This document shows positions 1 through 6,484 of a DNA stretch of 29,029 nucleotides, piece after piece. The stretch's first letter is position 1, and each line of letters opens with the position of its first letter. The stretch is from a bacterium UBA2214 (GTDB lineage Bacteria > Zhuqueibacterota > Zhuqueibacteria > Residuimicrobiales > Residuimicrobiaceae), in NCBI GenBank assembly GCA_002327255.1, contig DCUM01000016.1:19622-48650 (forward strand), in the 5' to 3' direction. A model generated the notes under the pieces. It saw only the letters and a list, made by a program, of their open reading frames with translations, was not told the DNA's origin and searched no databases. The position numbers were made by a program, and so were the translations under genes.

Positions 1-643
1 GGCTATTGATGACCTTGTGGATTTTGGTCAATTCAGCCATGAGATTGTTTTTCGTGTGCAGCCGTCCGGCGGTATCGATGAAGAGATAATCGACCTGACG
101 CGCCATGGCCGCCTTGACGGCATCGAAAGCCACCGCCGCGGGATCCGCTCCGCTTTGCGATTGAACGATCTCGACGCCGGCGCGCGTTTTCCACACCTGA
201 AGCTGCTCCACGGCGGCGGCGCGAAAGGTGTCGGCGGCTGCCAGCAGGACTTTTTTGCCCTGTGAGGCTTGCCAGTACGCCAGCTTGCCGATGGTCGTCG
301 TCTTGCCGGCGCCGTTGACGCCGACCACACTGACCACCCAGGGCCGGGCGCTGGCCACCACAGGCGCCGGCGCAGTCAGGATCGCTTCGAGCTCCTCTTT
401 GACGATGGCGGTGACTCGTGCCGGGTCCGTATCGCCTTCCTGGCGTACGCGCTCGCGCAGGCGCGCTATCACACGCATGGCGGTTTCAGGGCCCAAATCG
501 CTGAGGATCAGCAATTCTTCCAGCTCTTCGAGTATCGCTTCATCGAGACCACGCGCCTGCGTCACAATACGCTGAATGCCGTCCACCAGGGTCGTCCTGG
601 TTTTGGCCAAACCTTGTTGAAATTTTTTCAGTACGCCGAACAG
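1..643 (-). CDS. ftsY: Signal recognition particle receptor FtsY, C-terminus cut by window edge
   Basis: FtsY is the membrane-associated GTPase that docks SRP-ribosome complexes at the translocon. The visible part holds the SRP54-type N domain (about residues 1-100), followed by the G domain with P-loop GVNGAGKTTT (about 105-115) and the DTAGRLHT switch motif (about 188-196). The rest of the G domain lies beyond base 1. The N-terminus is the short form, beginning FGVLKKFQQGLAKTR, without a long acidic A domain. No ATG, GTG or TTG gives this N-terminus. A GAGAGG Shine-Dalgarno at 649-654 sits 5 nt before an in-frame CTG at 641-643, chosen as start. ATT at 644-646 is the alternative, and a downstream TTG would lose conserved residues. 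The frame is open back to the stop of the upstream reductase gene, only 9 nt away, so the two are probably co-translated. The family call is secure; the start is uncertain. Confidence 0.9.
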   Translation of the reverse strand, partial: MFGVLKKFQQGLAKTRTTLVDGIQRIVTQARGLDEAILEELEELLILSDLGPETAMRVIARLRERVRQEGDTDPARVTAIVKEELEAILTAPAPVVASARPWVVSVVGVNGAGKTTTIGKLAYWQASQGKKVLLAAADTFRAAAVEQLQVWKTRAGVEIVQSQSGADPAAVAFDAVKAAMARQVDYLFIDTAGRLHTKNNLMAELTKIHKVINS

Positions 644-648
644 AATGA

Positions 649-654
649 CCTCTC
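649..654 (-). promoter_or_regulatory. Shine-Dalgarno GAGAGG of ftsY
   Basis: The hexamer GAGAGG lies 5 nt upstream of a CTG codon (641-643) that starts the expected FtsY N-terminus. It overlaps the TGA stop of the preceding gene. It is the main evidence for a CTG rather than a canonical start. Confidence 0.5.
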
Positions 655-1822
655 ATTTAAACAGTTTTATGGCATCAAGAATGAGGGAAGGTTTATTGAT
701 CAGAGCGGCTTTGAAAATGTTGGTCATGGTGCGCTTTTCCGGCGACAATTCCAGGATACCTTTGGCGATCTTGTTGAAGGCGTCATCGCTGAGGGTGAAA
801 ACAAATTTTTTCAGCCGGTAGAACTGATTCATGCGGCCTCCTTCGCCGGCCGCCCAGGTTTTCGGGTATTCCTGCAGCCGTTGTGCCGAGGTGTCGTTGT
901 CAGCGATCGCATCCGCGGCGACCTGTCCGGCCGTGCGGGCGGCGATCATGCCGCTGACGATGCCCCCGCCGGTGAGGGGATTGGCCTGATGGGCGGCATC
1001 TCCGGTCAGCATCAGCCCGTCCGTGACGATCGTTTTCAGGGTCACGCTGCACGGCACACTGCCGTAGACGCGGCTGAGGATGGCGGGCTTGTCGCTGATC
1101 CTGGCGAGAAAAGCCTCGAGGTGATCATGGGCACATCTCTTGTCCGCTTTTACGCCGGCAATACCCAGACCCACATTGGCCATGCCATCACCTTTGGGGA
1201 AAATCCAGCCATAGCCGCCCGGAAACGACTCGTTGGAAAAATAGAAACGGCACACAGCCGGATCCCCGTCGTAATTGGCGATGGTCACCTGGGCGCAGCT
1301 TTCCAGGTCCTGCAGGGTGCAGCGGGTATCCAGGCCGGCCCAGCGCCCGAGACGCGATTCGACCCCATCGGCGGCAATGACCAGTGTGGCGGAGATGGCC
1401 TGGCGCGTGCCGAGATGCTCCACCACCACACCCGTGACGCCGGTTTTGCCCATGAGGAGACCCTGCACGTAGGCTTTGGTATAAACCTCCACCCCTGCCC
1501 TGGCCGCCATCCGCGCGAGATCGTAATCAAACTGTTTGCGGTGCAGGACATAACCAACCTGATTCGACGACAATCCGACTTCCGCTCCGGAAGGCGCAAT
1601 CAATACAGCTCCTGTGATGCGCCGGGCGATCCAATGGGGCTGGATTTCCACCAGCGATGCCAGGCCATGCTCGCCGACGCCCTCGGCGCAGCGCACCGGA
1701 ATGCCGATTTCCCGATCCTTCTCCAGCAACGCAACCGCGGCGCCGCGGCTCGCGGCAAATCGTGCCGCTGTTGAACCAGCCGGACCGCCGCCGACGACAA
1801 TGACATCATAATGCGCTTTCAT
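653..1822 (-). CDS. Geranylgeranyl reductase family FAD-dependent oxidoreductase
   Basis: This is a 389-residue flavoprotein predicted to hydrogenate double bonds of polyprenyl chains. An N-terminal Rossmann motif VVGGGPAGS (residues 9-17) binds FAD. PVRCAEG (42-48) is the cysteine motif typical of archaeal-type digeranylgeranyl-glycerophospholipid reductases. GYGWIFPKGDGMANVGLG lies mid-protein, and the second FAD motif LTGDAAHQANPLTGGG lies near residue 280. The ATG at 1820-1822 is preferred over the GTG just upstream because GGAG lies 7 nt before it. The start overlaps the end of the ferredoxin gene by 17 bp, and a UbiA prenyltransferase precedes that. The arrangement suggests the ferredoxin donates electrons and the UbiA product is the substrate. 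Alternatives are a MenJ-like menaquinone side-chain reductase or a BchP/ChlP relative, but no other photosynthesis gene is present. Family is confident; substrate is inferred. Confidence 0.88.
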   Translation of the reverse strand: MKAHYDVIVVGGGPAGSTAARFAASRGAAVALLEKDREIGIPVRCAEGVGEHGLASLVEIQPHWIARRITGAVLIAPSGAEVGLSSNQVGYVLHRKQFDYDLARMAARAGVEVYTKAYVQGLLMGKTGVTGVVVEHLGTRQAISATLVIAADGVESRLGRWAGLDTRCTLQDLESCAQVTIANYDGDPAVCRFYFSNESFPGGYGWIFPKGDGMANVGLGIAGVKADKRCAHDHLEAFLARISDKPAILSRVYGSVPCSVTLKTIVTDGLMLTGDAAHQANPLTGGGIVSGMIAARTAGQVAADAIADNDTSAQRLQEYPKTWAAGEGGRMNQFYRLKKFVFTLSDDAFNKIAKGILELSPEKRTMTNIFKAALINKPSLILDAIKLFK

Positions 1823-2012
1823 CACTCATCTCCAGGGCACGTGTGGGACACCCTTGAATGCAAAACGCGCACAGCGTGCAGCGGTTGAATAAAATCTGCA
1901 GAGAAGCTTCCGCCAACTCGATGGCATCGTGGGGACACACCGCCACGCACGTTCCGCAAAAATCGCATTTGTCTTGATAATGCCTGATTTTTTCGATCAT
2001 GGCGTCTCTCAT
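1806..2012 (-). CDS. Small 2[4Fe-4S] ferredoxin
   Basis: A 68-residue protein with two complete CxxCxxCxxxCP motifs: C16, C19, C22, C26 and C45, C48, C51, C55. It should bind two [4Fe-4S] clusters and act as a soluble low-potential electron carrier. The start ATG overlaps the stop of the UbiA gene in an ATGA junction, and its own end overlaps the reductase start, so translation of the three is probably coupled. A second ATG four codons downstream is possible. Archaeal geranylgeranyl reductases are known to accept electrons from ferredoxin, so its place between a prenyltransferase and such a reductase suggests a dedicated partner. That role is inference. Confidence 0.88.
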   Translation of the reverse strand: MRDAMIEKIRHYQDKCDFCGTCVAVCPHDAIELAEASLQILFNRCTLCAFCIQGCPTRALEMSDESAL

Positions 2013-2965
2013 GTTCGTAAACTGGGATAGCGCACCTTAAACCGTTTTGCATAGTACCAACGGCTTATGAAATAGATAAAGAGGAGAATGCCGAGATAGA
2101 ATGGAAAGCGCCAACACACCAAAAACGAGAGAATCAGCGTCGCATATTTGTTGGTGCGCAAAACCGCCGCGACATTCTGTTGTCGCCAGGCCTGATAAAA
2201 AAAGGGCCATGCCAGGAGTGTGGCGGTCAATGCGACAGGATCACGCAGCCACAGGGCTGCAGCGGCAGCCATCCCATCCACAATAACCGCGGCGCGCAGC
2301 ACCCGCCCGGGCCCCCAGTGCACGGCGAGGGTGACTTTTCCGGTGGCCCGATCGCCCGGCAAATCCGGAATGGTGGTGAGGAAATAGACGGCGGCAACCC
2401 CCAGAACGTAGGGCAGGGCCTGGAGGAACATGGCAGCGTCAAACGCCCCATCGATGAGCCAGCCAAAGGAAAAGATGCCCAACGATCCGCCGAGATTGGC
2501 GAAGAGCCCTCCCCACGGTCTGTTTTTCAACAAGAGTGGTGTGCAGCTATAGGCCCAGCCCGTCAGCATAAAAATGGTGACCGCCCACAGCGCCAACAGT
2601 GGATGAAAAAGGGCTGTCAGTGTGAGGGAGAGCAGGATGAGGAGGATGCTCTCCGCCTGTGCATGCCGTATCGGGATAGCGCCGCTGGCGATCAGATAAA
2701 GTTTGTTGTTGAGACGATCGCTTTCCACATCCGTCAATTGGTTGATCAGGAAAGCAGCGCCCATGAGGAGGGTCAGCAGGCTCACAAAAAAGAAAACCTC
2801 GCCATCGCCGCCGGGATGCCAGGGCACATCGATGCGCCAGCCCGTTTGAGCACGGGCGCGCTCGCTGGCCCAAAACCCGGCCAGGGAGATGGTCCATACC
2901 GGGAAGAACAAAGTCGGCCGCAGGACAAAAAAATAATCCAGCAGACGCAGATACTTTTTCTTCAT
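2009..2965 (-). CDS. UbiA-family membrane prenyltransferase
   Basis: A protein of about 318 residues with many hydrophobic segments. It carries both Mg-diphosphate signatures of UbiA enzymes: N75-Q-x-x-D79-x-x-x-D83, and a second DLPGDRATGKVTLAVHWG segment. These enzymes transfer a polyprenyl group to an acceptor in the membrane. Acceptors include aromatic rings for quinones, chlorophyllide, or geranylgeranylglyceryl phosphate for archaeal-type lipids. The acceptor cannot be read from sequence. The ATG at 2963-2965 gives the usual N-terminus (KKKYLRLLDYFFVLRPTL). A GTG at 3029-3031 would add 22 residues and overlap the purF stop as GTGA; neither start has a strong ribosome site. It is followed by overlapping ferredoxin and reductase genes, which fits a prenyl-transfer then saturation pathway. 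Confidence 0.85.
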   Translation of the reverse strand: MKKKYLRLLDYFFVLRPTLFFPVWTISLAGFWASERARAQTGWRIDVPWHPGGDGEVFFFVSLLTLLMGAAFLINQLTDVESDRLNNKLYLIASGAIPIRHAQAESILLILLSLTLTALFHPLLALWAVTIFMLTGWAYSCTPLLLKNRPWGGLFANLGGSLGIFSFGWLIDGAFDAAMFLQALPYVLGVAAVYFLTTIPDLPGDRATGKVTLAVHWGPGRVLRAAVIVDGMAAAAALWLRDPVALTATLLAWPFFYQAWRQQNVAAVLRTNKYATLILSFLVCWRFPFYLGILLFIYFISRWYYAKRFKVRYPSLRT

Positions 2966-3027
2966 ATTTGAACCGGCTCTTTGAGTGAAAAACGACGGCA
3001 ATCCGACAGCATGCGCCCCCTTCTCGC

Positions 3028-4431
3028 TCACGTTTTTTCATGCAAATATTTATTATAATCTTCTTCGATGGCCAGGGGATATTCACCGGTGAAACAGGCG
3101 GTGCAATAGCCGCCTTCGTCGTGCAGGACCGCCTTGAGCAGTCCCTCCAGGGAGAGATAGGCCAGACTGTCGCACTCGAGATAGGTCTCTATTTCCTGAA
3201 CCGATTTATGGGCGGCGATGAGTTCGTTATGGCTGGGGAAATCCATGCCGTAAAAGCAGGGCGATATGATGGGCGGAGAACTGACGCGAACGTGCACCTC
3301 TTTGGCGCCGGCATGGCGGATGAGCCGGACCAGCTGCCGCAAAGTGGTGCCGCGCACGATGGAATCTTCGATCACCACCACGCGGCGATCGCGTAAAATG
3401 CCGCGCACCGCATTGAATTTGACGCGGACGCTGAAATCACGCATATCCTGCTGCGGATGGATAAAAGTGCGCCCGACATAGTGATTGCGAATCAAGCCCA
3501 GCTCAAATTTCAGATTGGAGCGGCGCGAATAACCGACAGCCGCGGTGTTGCTGGAATCGGGCACCGAGATGACGATATCGGCGTCGGCCGGGCTCTCCAG
3601 GGCGAGGATTTTTCCCAGTTTGCGGCGGACGCGGTCGACATTTTCATTGAAGATGCGGCTGTCGGGCCGCGCAAAGTAGATGAATTCAAAGATACAGGAA
3701 TGTCGCGGACGCGGCGGTGAGAAGAGATGCGATTCAATTTTGCCATCGTGAATTTCGATCAATTCGCCCGGCTGTATATCGCGAAGCAGATCAGCCCGCA
3801 GCAAGTCCAGCGCGCAGGTCTCCGAAGCGACGATGTAAGCGCCCTCCTTGAATCCGAGACATAACGGACGAAAGCCATGGGGATCCCGTGCCGCATAGAT
3901 GCGATCCCGGCACATCATCACCAGCGAATAGGCGCCACGGATTTGCAGCAGCGCATCCTTGATTTTGTCGATGAGCTCTTTCTCGCGCGAACGGGCGATG
4001 AGATGGGGCACCACTTCGGTATCGGTGCTGGTCTGAAACAGGGAGCCCTGCTCCTCCAGCATCCTGCGCAAATCGCCCGAATTGGTGAAATTGCCGTTGT
4101 GACAAATGGCAAAATGACCTTCGCGAAAATTGGCGGTCAGGGGTTGCGCATTGACGATGGAAGACGCGCCGGTTGTCGAGTAACGGTTATGCCCGATGGC
4201 CATGTGTCCACCGAGCAGATTGAATATCGCCGGATCAGAAAAGACATCGGCTACCAAACCGCGGCCGATATGGCGGTTGAGGCGCTGTCCATCGCTGCTG
4301 GCGATGCCCGTGCTCTCCTGTCCGCGATGCTGCTGGGCATAGAGGGCCAGGTAGGCCATCCGTGCGGCCTCGGGAGAACCACAGATGCCCACGACGGCAC
4401 AATTACAATTGATACAATCCTTTTTCATCAT
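3028..4431 (-). CDS. purF: Amidophosphoribosyltransferase
   Basis: PurF makes 5-phosphoribosylamine from PRPP and glutamine, the first committed step of purine synthesis. The N-terminal Ntn amidotransferase domain has a likely nucleophile C11 (CAVVGI), exposed after removal of a 10-residue leader as in the Bacillus-type enzyme. QQHRGQESTGIA, GHNRYSTTG and CHNGNFTN are conserved. The PRPP loop is VVVIEDSIVRGTT. Cysteines in HSCIFEFIYFARPDS, ISPCFYGMD, ECDSLAYLS and YCTACFTGEYP match the [4Fe-4S] subclass. Length of about 467 residues is normal. The ATG pair at 4426-4431 is preferred over the GTG at 4455 because AACAGG lies about 9 nt upstream. The leader itself contains two more cysteines (C6, C9). 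It sits 23 nt after the YfiM-like gene, apparently co-transcribed with it. Confidence 0.97.
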   Translation of the reverse strand: MMKKDCINCNCAVVGICGSPEAARMAYLALYAQQHRGQESTGIASSDGQRLNRHIGRGLVADVFSDPAIFNLLGGHMAIGHNRYSTTGASSIVNAQPLTANFREGHFAICHNGNFTNSGDLRRMLEEQGSLFQTSTDTEVVPHLIARSREKELIDKIKDALLQIRGAYSLVMMCRDRIYAARDPHGFRPLCLGFKEGAYIVASETCALDLLRADLLRDIQPGELIEIHDGKIESHLFSPPRPRHSCIFEFIYFARPDSRIFNENVDRVRRKLGKILALESPADADIVISVPDSSNTAAVGYSRRSNLKFELGLIRNHYVGRTFIHPQQDMRDFSVRVKFNAVRGILRDRRVVVIEDSIVRGTTLRQLVRLIRHAGAKEVHVRVSSPPIISPCFYGMDFPSHNELIAAHKSVQEIETYLECDSLAYLSLEGLLKAVLHDEGGYCTACFTGEYPLAIEEDYNKYLHEKT

Positions 4432-4454
4432 CCGTGTCGACCTGTTTTGTAGCA

Positions 4455-4829
4455 CTATTTCCTGCCCATGGCACAGAGCAGATAGCCCAATCCGATACCG
4501 AGCACATCGGCGCCGAGATCCTTCCAGCTGAAGAGGCCGCCGCGTTTGTATTTATCATAGACTTCCTTGCCGATTCCCATGGAAAGCGAAAAACCTGCGG
4601 CGAGATTGAGGCTGGCGGGGTCTGAAGCGTTCAGTTCGCTGCGTGCTGCATAGTAGCCGGCGCCCGTCAAAAAAGCGCTGACGAGAAAGTGATCTCCCTT
4701 GTCCCTGGCAAACCAGAAATCCCCATGCACCTTGACGGCCGCCGGAGCCACCTGCAGCGAATCGGCGACCTCAGCCGCACCGGCCATGGATGCGCCCAGC
4801 AGACAGGCGATGAAAAGCAAGCGCCGCAC
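4455..4829 (-). CDS. YfiM/DUF2279-like exported small protein
   Basis: A 124-residue protein starting at GTG, with GGGA about 8 nt upstream. It has an N-terminal signal peptide (RRLLFIACLLGASMAGAA). The mature part matches the YfiM/DUF2279 pattern: ARDKGDHFLVSAFLTG, then a hydrophobic stretch, GIGKEVYDKYK, FSWKDLGADVLGIGLG and a hydrophobic end. This family is distantly VanZ-like and its function is unknown. No lipobox cysteine is visible, unlike the enterobacterial lipoprotein. It begins 1 nt after the stop of the HD-domain gene and is followed closely by purF, so it lies inside a housekeeping operon. Confidence 0.65.
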   Translation of the reverse strand: MRRLLFIACLLGASMAGAAEVADSLQVAPAAVKVHGDFWFARDKGDHFLVSAFLTGAGYYAARSELNASDPASLNLAAGFSLSMGIGKEVYDKYKRGGLFSWKDLGADVLGIGLGYLLCAMGRK

Positions 4830-4830
4830 G

Positions 4831-5376
4831 TCAAAATCCCAGGTCGGTTGAAATCGACTGCATGGCCGTCAGGGCAATTCCGATAAATGCCTCGAGCGGC
4901 AGGCCCATATCGGTGCAGGATGCGATTTGTTCGCGATTGGCGCCTTTGGCAAAGCCCTTCTCCTTGAAACGCCGCAGGATAAAGTCAACTTCCACGGGCG
5001 CGAGTTTGCGCTGCGGGTGCATCAAAGCGGCGGCTACGATGAGACCGGTGACCGGATCGGCGGCATACAGCGCCTTATCCATGAGGCTCTCGCGCGGCGC
5101 CATATCATTATGGCACTTGATGGCGTGGATGACCCCGGACGGCAGTTGCCAGGGTTGCAGCAGCTCCTCGGTGACCAGGGTATGGCGTTCAGGGGTCCCG
5201 GCGGTCTCTTCATAATCGAGATCGTGCAGCAACCCGGCCAACCCCCATAATTCCTCATCCTGGTTGAAATGGCGCGCAAGTCCGCGCATGACCGCTTCAA
5301 CGGCAAGAACGTGACGAAACAGATTGATGTTCTCGAACCGCGGCCGCGTCAGTTGATACGCTTCGTCTCTCGTCAT
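4831..5376 (-). CDS. HD-domain (HDIG-type) putative phosphohydrolase
   Basis: A 181-residue single-domain HD protein. Putative metal ligands are H22 in the first helix (FRHVLAVEAVMRGL), the HD pair in GLLHDLDYEE, and H in ERHTLVTEEL and IKCHNDM. This is the layout of small HDIG hydrolases acting on nucleotides or phosphoesters. The substrate is not predictable. It is the first gene after the promoter at 5420-5448 and starts with ATG, preceded only by an A-rich stretch rather than a clear Shine-Dalgarno. It is followed 1 nt later by the YfiM-like gene. Confidence 0.8.
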   Translation of the reverse strand: MTRDEAYQLTRPRFENINLFRHVLAVEAVMRGLARHFNQDEELWGLAGLLHDLDYEETAGTPERHTLVTEELLQPWQLPSGVIHAIKCHNDMAPRESLMDKALYAADPVTGLIVAAALMHPQRKLAPVEVDFILRRFKEKGFAKGANREQIASCTDMGLPLEAFIGIALTAMQSISTDLGF

Positions 5377-5419
5377 GGTTTTCTTTTTGCACTAGTAAAA
5401 ATGAGTGAAATATTCGCAT

Positions 5420-5448
5420 AATATACACAAAAAAGAGGTAATATGCAA
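5420..5448 (-). promoter_or_regulatory. Predicted sigma70-type promoter for the HD-yfiM-purF-ubiA-ferredoxin-reductase-ftsY unit
   Basis: On the minus strand TTGCAT (5443-5448) and TATATT (5420-5425) are separated by exactly 17 bp. The -10 differs from consensus at one base and the -35 at three. The predicted start of transcription is about 40 nt before the ATG at 5376. The surrounding stretch is clearly more AT-rich than the flanking genes. No other convincing promoter is visible between here and base 1 on this strand. Confidence 0.5.
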
Positions 5449-5562
5449 CCGCTTGATTATCGCCTTTAGGGGGGGTGAAACATCCGGGAAAAATACCGGT
5501 AAAGACTACGATGGGCACTGCACGGAAACCAGCCCAAACAGGAGGCCTCGCGCACCCGCAAC

Positions 5563-5581
5563 AGGGCGGCGATGCCGCCCT
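5563..5581 (-). terminator. Possible terminator hairpin at the end of the DUF5683-like gene
   Basis: A perfect 8-bp stem (AGGGCGGC / GCCGCCCT) with a 3-nt loop overlaps the TAG stop of the gene ending at 5580. It is very GC-rich but no T-tract follows, so it may be an RNA-protecting stem or a factor-dependent site rather than a full intrinsic terminator. The remainder of the gap up to 5419 shows nothing further that I can identify. Confidence 0.35.
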
Positions 5582-6071
5582 ACCAACGCATGACCAGCGT
5601 GATGCCCATCATCGGGCGCCTTTCTCCGGGCATCGCTGCGGCTTCGGTCTTGAAAGAGAGATTTGTGCTTTCATCAAAATCGAAGAGATGGGCATCCACA
5701 TAGGCATCGGCCATGCTGTAAAGAATGACCGCGCCCAGCCACCAGATGGCCAGACTGCGGTTGTTGCGGTAATACTCGCGGTCATAGATGTTTTTGGCGC
5801 TTGCCGCCAGCTGATTTTGCACGATGGCATCGACCACCAGACCGACCTCGGCGCCCGCGATCACGACCGCTTTGAATCGCTTGTGATTATACCACTGCCC
5901 CCAACCCGGCACAGCGAGTGAACGCAACATGGCCCCGGTGGGCGATGGCACAACTGCAAGGCTGCGCGGCGTTTCCAGGGTGGAATCCGACGCGATGGCG
6001 TTTTGCGCCCGGGTCATTGCCGGCAGCAGCATGGCCGGCAGCAGTAAAAAAGTGATCATCCAGTGCTTCAT
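5580..6071 (-). CDS. DUF5683-like small membrane/exported protein
   Basis: A 163-residue protein with an N-terminal signal sequence (MKHWMITFLLLPAMLLPAMTRAQ). The motif PTGAMLRSLAVPGWGQWYNHKRFKA that follows is, in shorter form (LRSLAVPGWGQWYN), the hallmark of DUF5683 proteins common in Bacteroidota and relatives. Two hydrophobic segments follow (VVIAGAEVGLVVDAIV and SLAIWWLGAVILYSMADAYVDAHL), with a polar C-terminus. Function is unknown, but such proteins are thought to be envelope-associated. It starts 5 nt after the ridA stop, so it should be translated from the same message. Confidence 0.7.
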   Translation of the reverse strand: MKHWMITFLLLPAMLLPAMTRAQNAIASDSTLETPRSLAVVPSPTGAMLRSLAVPGWGQWYNHKRFKAVVIAGAEVGLVVDAIVQNQLAASAKNIYDREYYRNNRSLAIWWLGAVILYSMADAYVDAHLFDFDESTNLSFKTEAAAMPGERRPMMGITLVMRW

Positions 6072-6076
6072 GAAGA

Positions 6077-6460
6077 TCAGGCTCCCACGCGCGCAATCGC
6101 CTCGATTTCCACCAAAGCCTCTTTGGGGAGTCGCGCCACTTCGACCGCGGAACGGGCGGGCGGTTCCTGCGGGAAAAAAGTGGCGTATACGGCATTCATC
6201 GCGGCGAAGTCATTCATATTCTTCAGAAAAACCGTGGTCTTGACCACTTGCGCAAGGCTGCTTCCCGCCGTTTCGAGGATGGCGCGCAGATTTTCCAGCG
6301 CCCGCCGCGTCTGCGCCTCAACCCCTCCGTCAACCATGTCACCGCTGCCGGGGTCCAGACCCAATTGTCCGGCCGTGTAGAGAAAACCTGCCACTTGAAC
6401 AGCCTGGCTGTAAGGCCCGATGGCTTTGGGGGCGTTTTCAGTGGCGATAATTTTACGCAT
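6077..6460 (-). CDS. ridA: RidA family enamine/imine deaminase
   Basis: A 127-residue YjgF/YER057c/UK114 protein. RidA hydrolyses reactive 2-aminoacrylate and related enamines formed by PLP enzymes. Conserved signatures are present: APKAIGPYSQAV near the N-terminus, TAGQLGLDP, and the substrate-binding arginine in PPARSAVEVARLPK, with the acidic EIEAIA at the C-terminus. Full length for the family. GGAGG lies about 8 nt before the ATG. It sits 24 nt after the HD-GYP gene and 5 nt before the DUF5683-like gene. Confidence 0.95.
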   Translation of the reverse strand: MRKIIATENAPKAIGPYSQAVQVAGFLYTAGQLGLDPGSGDMVDGGVEAQTRRALENLRAILETAGSSLAQVVKTTVFLKNMNDFAAMNAVYATFFPQEPPARSAVEVARLPKEALVEIEAIARVGA

Positions 6461-6484
6461 GACAAAATCCTCCGTGGTAATTAT

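Noticed and set aside
269..1774. Long plus-strand open frame (501 codons) opposite the geranylgeranyl reductase and ftsY
   Set aside because: It lies antisense to two well-recognised genes, has no ribosome site or recognisable domain, and has the skewed composition expected of an antisense shadow.
2180..2971. Plus-strand open frame opposite the UbiA gene
   Set aside because: Antisense to a gene with clear UbiA motifs; the translation is low-complexity, charged and domain-free.
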